This document shows positions 1-5,851 of a stretch of 9,257 nucleotides of DNA, piece by piece. The notes beneath the pieces are model-generated. The model was not told the DNA's origin and did no database searches. It worked only from the letters and a program-made list of their open reading frames with translations. Each line of letters begins with the position of its first letter. Position 1 is the first letter of the stretch. The stretch covers positions 10,227-19,483 of the forward strand of contig DMYK01000278.1 in the NCBI GenBank assembly GCA_003483675.1, given 5' to 3'. Origin of the DNA: Microcoleaceae cyanobacterium UBA11344 (GTDB taxonomy: Bacteria > Cyanobacteriota > Cyanobacteriia > Cyanobacteriales > Microcoleaceae). A program made the position numbers and the translations under genes.

Positions 1-325
1 TTGGCAGTTCCTGAGATAGAATCAGGTTAGCACTCGGCGCGATCGCAGATGTCAAGGAATCGTCAGCTTTGCTGCTGCCACTTTCTCTGACTTCCTGATG
101 TTCTACTTGAGCCTTGGACGGGTCGATTAAAACATCTTCAATTGCAGTTATCCTCCCTGAATAGCTGCTGGAATCGGTGGCAATTTCCCCTGTTTTTACA
201 ATATCTTCATCACCAATTGTAGTTGCCCCAGGCGTTGCTTCTGTACTCGCCACCTCGGACGCAGCCACCGGTGCAGCCCACAAAAATACCCCAACAGCCA
301 ATAAAAAATGCTTTGCTCTCACCAT
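1..325 (-). CDS. Exported protein, N-terminal part only (cut by window edge)
   Basis: The minus-strand frame is open from an ATG at 325 to the window edge, giving 108 codons without a stop. The first 22 or so residues form a clear signal peptide: a basic start (MVRAKH), a hydrophobic core, and an A-x-A-type cleavage site near PVAA/SEVAS. What is visible of the mature part is Ser/Thr/Glu-rich and looks unstructured; it matches no family I recognise. Cyanobacterial TonB-dependent receptors and porins begin in a comparable way, but nothing here proves either. GAGGAG (328-333) lies 2 nt before the ATG and 5 nt before the GTG at codon 2, so the GTG could be the real start. A promoter candidate lies about 75 nt upstream. 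The C-terminus lies outside the window. Confidence 0.6.
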   Translation of the reverse strand, partial: MVRAKHFLLAVGVFLWAAPVAASEVASTEATPGATTIGDEDIVKTGEIATDSSSYSGRITAIEDVLIDPSKAQVEHQEVRESGSSKADDSLTSAIAPSANLILSQELP

Positions 326-397
326 AACTCCTCACTTACACCTAAACTACGATGTGATTGCTTCGGAAATGCCAGCTATTGCAGATAAATTTCTTTA

Positions 398-423
398 ATT
401 ATATATATATATCCTATTGTCAA
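398..423 (-). promoter_or_regulatory. Candidate sigma70-type promoter with TA-repeat spacer
   Basis: On the minus strand a perfect TTGACA (423-418) is followed by a perfect TATAAT (403-398). The spacer is only 14 nt and consists largely of alternating TA. The TA tract runs over 400-412 and overlaps the -10 element. A start point would fall near 391, giving an untranslated leader of about 65 nt before the exported-protein gene at 325. The sub-optimal spacing makes this a candidate only. Confidence 0.45.
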
Positions 424-449
424 GGGCTTTTTTGGGAATTTATGTAACT

Positions 450-459
450 AAATATAACA
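450..459. repeat. Target-site duplication, left copy
   Basis: AAATATAACA lies immediately outside the left terminal inverted repeat of the element at 460-596. An identical copy lies immediately outside the right end. Confidence 0.85.
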
Positions 460-596
460 CAATACGGTTCAGATAAGACCGATCCCCCCTAGCCCCCCTT
501 AAAAAGGGGGGGACAAGAAGTTGCTCAAAGTCCCCCTTCTTAAGGGGGATTTAGGGGGATCTCCGGGGAATTAACAGTGTTAACTGAACCGTATTG
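460..596. mobile_element. MITE-like non-autonomous element, 137 bp
   Basis: The ends are perfect 13-bp inverted repeats: CAATACGGTTCAG at 460-472 and its complement at 584-596. Similarity continues imperfectly for several bases inward (ATAAGAC against TTAACAC). The element is flanked by exact 10-bp direct repeats (450-459 and 597-606), as expected for a transposition event. The interior, 481-561, is a long imperfect palindrome whose arms both begin GATCCCCC. Each arm contains its own C-tract/G-tract hairpin, so the whole could fold as a cruciform. There is no coding capacity, so mobility would need a transposase supplied elsewhere. Similar GATCCCCC...GGGGGATC palindromes are, from memory, widespread in filamentous cyanobacteria. 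The source transposase family cannot be named from this copy. Confidence 0.85.
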
Positions 597-606
597 AAAT
601 ATAACA
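597..606. repeat. Target-site duplication, right copy
   Basis: This AAATATAACA is identical to 450-459 and abuts the right terminal inverted repeat. Perfect identity suggests a fairly recent insertion. Confidence 0.85.
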
Positions 607-622
607 TTCCTAAATGATCTCA

Positions 623-641
623 ATTCCGGCGTAGCCGGAAT
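623..641. repeat. Perfect hairpin, 8-bp stem and 3-nt loop
   Basis: ATTCCGGC (623-630) pairs with GCCGGAAT (634-641) around a GTA loop. It lies 76 nt beyond the stop of the reductase gene at 717 and could act as its 3' hairpin. There is no U-run after it on the minus strand, so intrinsic termination is doubtful. The rest of 597-716 shows nothing else. Confidence 0.5.
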
Positions 642-716
642 GATTTTGATCTAACAATTCCCTGAATGCTTTTGCCGATTATTTGCTTCCCGTCAATACC
701 TGTTTACACTACAAAT

Positions 717-1916
717 TTAAGTGAGATTTAAGCCAAAATACTGCTGCTTGGCAAAGTCCATCAATTTCATAAAGTTATCTTTGTTGATAGGCGGACATTC
801 TAGATTAAGCTTGTTTTCCAAACTTCTCAAATTGTCAGTTTTAAAATCCATTGGTTCAGACAGCATATACGGCTGCAAAACTCTTCCAACAGTCCTATAG
901 TAAAGTTTTTCCAATGAGTTTTTATTGATTGGTTCTTCGGGGCTGGGAATGCAGCCCTTAACCGCGATCGCCTCTAGCATCCACTTGCCATATTCTCTAT
1001 GCGGAATTGGTTGGAGATTAGCGATGTGGTAAAAAGTTGAGGGATCGCTGTGAATGCAAGCGCCATAGATAATTTTCACTGCATAATCTACGGGAACGAT
1101 ATTGAGTCCGCTGTTATAATTTAGGTGGACTCGCAGGGGCATTTCTATAATTTCACTATATAACTTATTTAAAGAGTTCACGATTTCATATTTATTTTTA
1201 ACAATAAAGGCAGGAATACTATAAAAAACGTCAAATTTTTTAGTAGTACCTATTGGTCTCTCGATCAGCCTCCCAGCTAGAACAGAAGGTCTAAAGACCC
1301 TAAACTTCATTGCTTTATTTCTGAAAAAATCTCTCACTAACAATTCCGATTTAAGTTTAGAAGATTCATAAGGATTGCGAAATAAATTATTTTGATTGAT
1401 CGAATCTGGTTGGATTTCACCTACTTCCATTCCGCAACTAAATGCTGTTCCAATATAAATAAATTCCCTAACCTTTAGGATTGAAACTAAGTCTAAAACC
1501 CTTTGAGTACCCTTAACGTTGATTTCTGAGCATGAAAATTCAACGCTGCGATCGCACCTTAAATCTGTGAGAGCGGCAACATGAAAGAAAAAGTCTATTT
1601 TAGCTTGCTTTAAATTGCTTAATTCATGCAGTGATAAAGCCAAATTATCCTGAGTTAAATCAGCAGGAATTGGGATGATACACTGTTTGACTATAGGTTG
1701 CAATTTTTGCTCATATTCTTCTTGACTCAAACCCAAATATTTCCTGCCATCATTAGCCATCAATTTTTCCAGGGATTCCCCCAACTGCTCAGCAGTTTTA
1801 GCTCGTCCCAAAGCAAAGATTTTTAACCGATCTAATTGAGTAAAATTTTGCTTAAAAATCTCAAAAAGGAGATTGCTTCCAAGGAAACCAGTCGCCCCTG
1901 TCATTGCCACTATCAT
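717..1916 (-). CDS. Thioester reductase-type SDR (extended short-chain dehydrogenase), stand-alone
   Basis: This is a 399-residue NAD(P)-binding protein of the thioester reductase / male-sterility type (NAD_binding_4-like). Residues 6-13 are TGATGFLG, the glycine-rich dinucleotide loop, and GR at 37-38 and AD at 85-86 fit nucleotide contacts. HVAALTDL (112-119), GTAFS (156-160) and Y183-x3-K187 (YESSK) give the Ser/Thr-Tyr-Lys catalytic set. VPVDYAV further on is the usual substrate-domain motif. Such domains reduce carrier-bound acyl thioesters to aldehydes or alcohols, usually at the C-terminus of NRPS/PKS proteins or carboxylic acid reductases. Here there is no adenylation or carrier domain in the protein or beside it, so the partner must be encoded elsewhere, or the substrate differs (for example acyl-CoA). 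The start is well supported by AGGA (1924-1927), 7 nt before the ATG. It lies downstream of the kinase on the same strand, with 172 bp between. The gene looks more A+T-rich than its neighbours. Confidence 0.82.
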   Translation of the reverse strand: MIVAMTGATGFLGSNLLFEIFKQNFTQLDRLKIFALGRAKTAEQLGESLEKLMANDGRKYLGLSQEEYEQKLQPIVKQCIIPIPADLTQDNLALSLHELSNLKQAKIDFFFHVAALTDLRCDRSVEFSCSEINVKGTQRVLDLVSILKVREFIYIGTAFSCGMEVGEIQPDSINQNNLFRNPYESSKLKSELLVRDFFRNKAMKFRVFRPSVLAGRLIERPIGTTKKFDVFYSIPAFIVKNKYEIVNSLNKLYSEIIEMPLRVHLNYNSGLNIVPVDYAVKIIYGACIHSDPSTFYHIANLQPIPHREYGKWMLEAIAVKGCIPSPEEPINKNSLEKLYYRTVGRVLQPYMLSEPMDFKTDNLRSLENKLNLECPPINKDNFMKLMDFAKQQYFGLNLT

Positions 1917-1980
1917 CTATCTATCCTGCCTGTTGAAAAACGGATTTAACTAAACAAATATTCGGCTAGATCAAGCATCA

Positions 1981-2014
1981 GCGCGATGCCTACGCCGGCG
2001 CTTCGCCATCGCGC
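1981..2014. repeat. Intergenic palindrome of the GCGATGCC...GGCATCGC type
   Basis: GCGCGATG (1981-1988) is the exact complement of CATCGCGC (2007-2014). Between them is a G+C-rich core containing CGCCGGCG, itself nearly palindromic. Short palindromes of this wording recur in intergenic DNA of filamentous cyanobacteria (from memory). It sits between the kinase stop (2089) and the reductase start (1916). It could fold in the transcript and reduce read-through, but no U-run follows. Confidence 0.6.
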
Positions 2015-2088
2015 CAACAGCAGGTTTTCTCACAATTCGTACCTGGCGAATGCAGCTAGCTGCAAGATTGCCTGCCACTTTTTTCGCC

Positions 2089-4368
2089 TCATAACTTCTG
2101 CCGCAACTTCTGACGCGCCTCGATCGCCGATTGGAAGTCAGGCTTAAGCCTTATTGCCTCGTCATAGGATTTTAGCGCTTCATCATTCCGTTTTAAATTC
2201 TCTAGAACAGCAGCTCGGTTCGCCCAAACAAAGGGGTCATTTGGCTCAATTTCTTTGGCTTGTTCAAAGGCAGCTAGCGCTTCCTCATTTCGGTTCAGCG
2301 CACTCAGTGAAATTCCCCTACCTACTAGGGCTTGAGCATCTTTTGGTGCATATCTGAGCGCTTTGTCAAAAGATTCAATTGCTTCTTTTTGTTGGTTATT
2401 TTGGCTTAAAGCTATGCCGCGATCGACCCAAGCCGGAGAGAAGCTAGACCGAATTTCTAGGGCTTTATCAAAAGATTTAATCCCTTGTACAAAATCTCCT
2501 TTTTCTGCTAGTAACGTCCCTCGGTTGTGCAGCGTCATATAATCTTCCGGGCGGATTTCCATGGCTTTGTTATAAGCTTGCAGCGCTTCATCTGCTTTCC
2601 CTGTCACCCGCAGCGCATTACCTTTGAGCACCAGTGCTGGATAGAAATCAGGGTCAACTTTCAGTGCTTTTTCCGCAGAGTTGAGTACATCATTGAAGCG
2701 CCCCAACTTGCTCAGCACAGAACCCCGTTCGACCCACCATTTCAAATTATTTGGATTCGCTTTAAGCTGTTCGTCGTAAGTTTCCACTGCCTCCTCATAA
2801 ATCTTAAGCGCTTCTGACCGCCGATTCAAATACTCCAAGGCAATACCTTTGCTGTACCAAACTGAGGGGGACTGAGGCTTCATTTCCCGCGCTTTGTCAA
2901 AGGCAGCAAGAGCATCTTCGTAGCGCTTCAGACCAATAAAAGCCCTCCCTTTGCCATACCAGGCTTCGGGATTGTTCTCAGTAACTTTGAGCGCTTGTTC
3001 GTGAGTGTCTAGCGAATCTTGATAGCGCTGCAATTCATAGAGCGTTTCGCCTTTTTTATTTAATGTTTTGGCATCCTTCGGCTGGAGTTGCAGCGCTTTG
3101 TCATAGGCGCTGAGAGCACTTTCATACCGAGCCAGAGCTAGGAGCGCATCACCCCTGCCCCTCCAGGCTGCTGCGTCGTTGGACTTGTTGTCGATCAGCC
3201 TGTTAAACGTATCGAGGGCTTTTTCTGGTTGGTACTTAACTAGCTGTTCCTTGGCTTGCTGCAAGTAGAAATAGGGTTCGTAGAGCTTCCACCCGCCAAA
3301 CAAGGCAGCAGCAGCAGCGACACCTGCGATCGCCACTACGTGCCAGGGTTTAAAAGCAAACCCCTTAATTGGGGCTTCCGGCCGAGACACGGGAGTAGGA
3401 GCGGGGCGGAGCGCTGTTTCCTGCGCCTGAGTTGCCCGCGCCTGAGTTGCCCGCGCCTGAGTTGCCCGCACTTCAGTTTCCCGCACTTCAGTTTCCCGCA
3501 CTTGCGTCGCAGATTCTGTTGGCTCCCTGACACCCGTCCTTACTTGCGTGGTCTGTTTGAAAGCCTCCACCATCGCCTCTAAGTCCCTCAGCACCTCCTC
3601 AACGCTCTGGTAGCGCTGCTGGAAGTCCAAGCGCACCATGTGATCCAAAATCCCTGCCAGCTCGTCGCTCACCTGCACTTGCTCCCGCCAGTTGTGCAAA
3701 TTCATCTGCAAATCCTTGATGTCTTTTCCCGTCAAAGCTTTAATTACCGTAACGCCCAAGGCGTAGATATCGCTGTTCAGGCGGGGATGACCGTTTTGCT
3801 GTTCGGGAGGCGTATAGCCTAATGTGCTGACAGCAACAGTTTCAGCCTTGGTATGGAACCCTGACAGGTTGGCAACGCCGATCAGTTTGACAACGCCAAA
3901 GTCAATCAAGGTTAACTTCCCATCTCCCTTGCGCCGGATGATGTTGGACGGTTTAATGTCTCGGTGGATGACGTTGTGGCTGTGGACATATTTAAGGACT
4001 GACAGGATATCTTGCAATAGGGCGATCGCCTGCGGTTCCCTGAAGCGATGCAAACGCTGGATTTCTTCGCCTAGCGTCTCGCCTTCATAATAATCCTCTA
4101 CCAGATAAAACTCTTCATTTTCTTCAAAGTGGGCAAACAGGCGCGGGATCTGGTCGTGGCCTTGCCCTAACTCGTGCAGAGTTGTCGCTTCTCGGTCAAA
4201 TAGCCGCCGCGCAGTGGCTAAGTCGGCAGTTTGAGGCTTAAGCTGTTTGACGACGCATTGGGGGTCGCCCGGTAACTGCGTGTCAACAGCCAGATAAGTC
4301 TGGCCGAAGCCCCCGCCACCCAACCGCCTGATAATTTTGTAGCGTCCACCTAGAATTTTCCCCTGCAT
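2089..4368 (-). CDS. Membrane-anchored Ser/Thr protein kinase with C-terminal TPR domain
   Basis: The protein has 759 residues. Residues about 10-265 form a complete Hanks-type kinase: glycine loop LGGGGFG (16-22), ATP lysine K41 in CVVK, helix-C glutamate E60, catalytic loop HRDIKPSN (135-142), DFG (156-158), TPPE in place of APE (186-189), and D200 in DIYALG. All catalytic residues are present, so it should be active. A linker (about 270-340) holds five-residue repeats of the form (E/A)T(E/Q)(V/A)R, then proline-rich sequence. A single hydrophobic helix (about 342-360) spans the membrane. About ten TPR units of 34 residues follow (about 398-744). The kinase is therefore predicted in the cytoplasm and the TPRs in the periplasm or lumen, a receptor-like arrangement. 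The TPR ligand is unknown. The start fits the family (MQGKILGGRYKI...), though the ribosome site is weak (AGGT). It is divergent from the FAS1-COP23 gene, with 253 bp between, and upstream of the reductase on the same strand. Confidence 0.93.
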   Translation of the reverse strand: MQGKILGGRYKIIRRLGGGGFGQTYLAVDTQLPGDPQCVVKQLKPQTADLATARRLFDREATTLHELGQGHDQIPRLFAHFEENEEFYLVEDYYEGETLGEEIQRLHRFREPQAIALLQDILSVLKYVHSHNVIHRDIKPSNIIRRKGDGKLTLIDFGVVKLIGVANLSGFHTKAETVAVSTLGYTPPEQQNGHPRLNSDIYALGVTVIKALTGKDIKDLQMNLHNWREQVQVSDELAGILDHMVRLDFQQRYQSVEEVLRDLEAMVEAFKQTTQVRTGVREPTESATQVRETEVRETEVRATQARATQARATQAQETALRPAPTPVSRPEAPIKGFAFKPWHVVAIAGVAAAAALFGGWKLYEPYFYLQQAKEQLVKYQPEKALDTFNRLIDNKSNDAAAWRGRGDALLALARYESALSAYDKALQLQPKDAKTLNKKGETLYELQRYQDSLDTHEQALKVTENNPEAWYGKGRAFIGLKRYEDALAAFDKAREMKPQSPSVWYSKGIALEYLNRRSEALKIYEEAVETYDEQLKANPNNLKWWVERGSVLSKLGRFNDVLNSAEKALKVDPDFYPALVLKGNALRVTGKADEALQAYNKAMEIRPEDYMTLHNRGTLLAEKGDFVQGIKSFDKALEIRSSFSPAWVDRGIALSQNNQQKEAIESFDKALRYAPKDAQALVGRGISLSALNRNEEALAAFEQAKEIEPNDPFVWANRAAVLENLKRNDEALKSYDEAIRLKPDFQSAIEARQKLRQKL
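3423..3512 (-). repeat. 15-bp tandem repeat (minisatellite) inside the kinase gene
   Basis: There are six 15-bp units in phase with the reading frame. Three read GCGCCTGAGTTGCCC (3423-3467), two read GCACTTCAGTTTCCC (3468-3497), and the sixth is degenerate (3498-3512). Each unit encodes five residues of the kinase linker just before the membrane helix. Two homogenised subtypes side by side suggest expansion by slippage. Copy-number changes would alter linker length without breaking the frame. Confidence 0.9.
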
Positions 4369-4621
4369 GGTGTTTGACCTAAGCGAGTTTCTATTTAAGC
4401 TTGAGCATTTAGTACCGAGCGCCAGAGGTTTACTTTGGCAGCAAAGATCACTTTTGGTGGGACCCTTGCCATCTCTTACCTACTAAAGATATTATATAAG
4501 ATATAACAGGGCAAAAAAAACTTGACTTGCCACTAATCAACTCGTGAAACGAGAAAACTTAAAGAAATATAGTCAGGCAAGGCTTTATAAAAGTTTAATG
4601 TTTTAAACGGAGAACATATTT
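4369..4621. promoter_or_regulatory. Divergent intergenic region between kinase and FAS1-COP23 genes
   Basis: This 253-bp stretch must hold the promoters of both divergent genes. Its centre is A+T-rich: AAGATAT occurs at 4486-4492 and again at 4498-4504 (12-bp period), with TATAAT-like sequence on the minus strand between them. On the plus strand TTGACT occurs near 4522 and TATAAA near 4583, but no pair has good spacing. CTCGT-GAA-ACGAG (4541-4553) and CTTTG-GCAG-CAAAG (4433-4446) are small perfect inverted repeats that could be operators or leader hairpins. GGAG (4609-4612) is the ribosome site of the plus-strand gene. No promoter is assigned firmly. Confidence 0.5.
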
Positions 4622-5770
4622 ATGAATAGGCTAAAACGTACTGGCTGGCTTAAAAGGTTAGCAGTTATTGTCGGACTATCTAGTGCGATCGCGCTAGATA
4701 GTTTCTCAGCCGCATTGGCCCAGCGATTTTACCCTTATTATCGCTTTTTCAACCGCGGCGCTTCCTACGAATCACAGGATAATCCCACTTTAGTTGACGG
4801 GCTAAGCGGAAACCGCTCTCTAAGAACTTTTACTGCCGTCTTGCAGGAAGCGAAGTTAATGCCTCTGCTGTCAGGAAATAATAGGATTACCATCCTTGCA
4901 CCGACAGAAGAAGCCTTTGCTGCCTTGCCGCCAGGGATGTTGGAAAAATTATTGCGACCAGAAAACCGAGAACTGCTGCTAAAAATTCTCAGGTATCACG
5001 TCATTCCTGGCGAAATTAGTGAAAGCGACCTCCAAAATGGAGAACTGAGAACCCTAGACGGCACGCCAGTCAAAATCAGTCCTAGCTCTAGCGCCATTCA
5101 ACTAATTATCAACGACGCTACTGCTAGAGAATTGCCACTGCTAGCAAAAAATGGGGTGATTGTCAGGATTGACAGGGTACTCCTGCCGCCGGGCCTGATT
5201 CCCCTCGGCGTTTCTGACCTGAGCATCCCAGATCCCATTGCTGTCGTGCCTTCCGCCCCAGTTCAAGGGACGATCTTCATTTGCGCTTCTGGCGCTAATG
5301 GCTTGCCCACCACTTATGCGATCACGACGCGAGGCCGAGTCCCAGTGATCCGCTGGTTCTCTGACTATTTCAGCGGGGGGGGGTTCACGCCGGAAAGGCG
5401 CTGCCAGGAGGTTTCTGCCCGCTTCCAGAGTTTCTACAACTCCGGGCAACTCAACTTCATCGCCAATGGTTACGTGAACGGGCAAGCGGTGGTGTGCGCG
5501 GCACAGGCCAGCGGGCGTCCCTGTACTGGCGCTAATGTACTATTTACCCTCAAGCCGGGGTCGAATGCTGCGAACACGGTACAGCGCTTGTTCAACATCC
5601 GCGCTGGCGCCAGTGGGCCCCTCTATGAAAGCCAAGACGAACCCAGCGCCGTGTACATTGACTTCAAGCAATTCCTGAATGGCACAGTGGTTGAAGGTGC
5701 TGCGGCAGCACCTGCCCAGCCCGACGCTCCTGCCCCCACCACCTCGCCTGCTGGCGGTTCGGTTTGGTAG
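4622..5770 (+). CDS. Exported FAS1 (fasciclin) - COP23 two-domain protein
   Basis: The protein has 382 residues. Residues 1-34 are a signal peptide: basic MNRLKRTGWLKR, a hydrophobic stretch, cleavage near ALA/QRF. Residues about 55-190 are a FAS1 domain with H1 (ITILAPTEEAFAALP, 89-103), the central YH (125-126, in YHVIPG) and H2 (NGVIVRIDRVLLPP, 177-190). FAS1 domains mediate adhesion or envelope binding. Residues about 216-357 match the COP23 family, named for a circadian-oscillating peripheral membrane protein of a cyanobacterium. Four cysteines (221, 261, 292, 301) probably form disulfides outside the cytoplasm. The tail is an Ala/Pro-rich low-complexity sequence. The start is set by GGAG 9 nt upstream. 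A nine-G run (5375-5383) sits in the COP23 part. It converges on the protease gene, with a strong hairpin just after the stop. FAS1 and COP23 are clear; the biological role is not known. Confidence 0.88.
   Translation: MNRLKRTGWLKRLAVIVGLSSAIALDSFSAALAQRFYPYYRFFNRGASYESQDNPTLVDGLSGNRSLRTFTAVLQEAKLMPLLSGNNRITILAPTEEAFAALPPGMLEKLLRPENRELLLKILRYHVIPGEISESDLQNGELRTLDGTPVKISPSSSAIQLIINDATARELPLLAKNGVIVRIDRVLLPPGLIPLGVSDLSIPDPIAVVPSAPVQGTIFICASGANGLPTTYAITTRGRVPVIRWFSDYFSGGGFTPERRCQEVSARFQSFYNSGQLNFIANGYVNGQAVVCAAQASGRPCTGANVLFTLKPGSNAANTVQRLFNIRAGASGPLYESQDEPSAVYIDFKQFLNGTVVEGAAAAPAQPDAPAPTTSPAGGSVW
5375..5383 (+). repeat. Nine-G homopolymer inside the FAS1-COP23 gene
   Basis: Nine consecutive G residues encode part of SGGGF (residues 251-255). 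The COP23 frame is correct on both sides, so the tract is in frame as given. A one-base change would remove the C-terminal third of the protein. Confidence 0.9.
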
Positions 5771-5804
5771 CAGAGCTTCGCTGCCACCAGGCAGCGAAGC
5801 TTTG
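5771..5804 (+). terminator. Terminator-like hairpin after FAS1-COP23 gene
   Basis: A perfect 12-bp stem, AGCTTCGCTGCC (5774-5785) with its complement (5790-5801), closes a 4-nt ACCA loop. Three more pairs including one G-U extend it to 5771-5804. It begins directly after the TAG stop. Only a short T-run follows, so termination may be partial. Being symmetric, it can act on both strands between these convergent genes. Confidence 0.65.
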
Positions 5805-5817
5805 AGGCAAGGAAGAG

Positions 5818-5844
5818 AGCAGAAGTTTTAAGTTTCCTTCTGCT
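5818..5844 (-). terminator. Hairpin after the protease gene, possible terminator
   Basis: AGCAGAAG (5818-5825) pairs with CTTCTGCT (5837-5844) around an 11-nt A/T-rich loop. It lies just downstream of the protease stop (5852-5854, minus strand). The minus-strand sequence after the stem is pyrimidine-rich (CTCTTCCTT) rather than a clean U-run. Confidence 0.45.
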
Positions 5845-5851
5845 ACTTTCC

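Noticed and set aside
177..398. Plus-strand reading frame of 73 codons
   Set aside because: It overlaps the minus-strand signal-peptide gene and the promoter region, has no ribosome site, and has no recognisable content.
481..561. Intrinsic terminator for a neighbouring gene
   Set aside because: The palindrome lies inside a bounded transposable element with its own ends and target duplication, and is far from either gene's stop.
3423..3512. Possible CRISPR-like array
   Set aside because: The units are contiguous 15-bp tandem copies without spacers and are in frame within a gene.
3256..3582. Plus-strand frame with repetitive RLSCP units
   Set aside because: It is the antisense reading of the kinase linker minisatellite; the kinase frame is certain.
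4513..4590. TTGACT / TATAAA as the promoter of the FAS1-COP23 gene
   Set aside because: The boxes are about 55 nt apart and neither has a partner at normal spacing.
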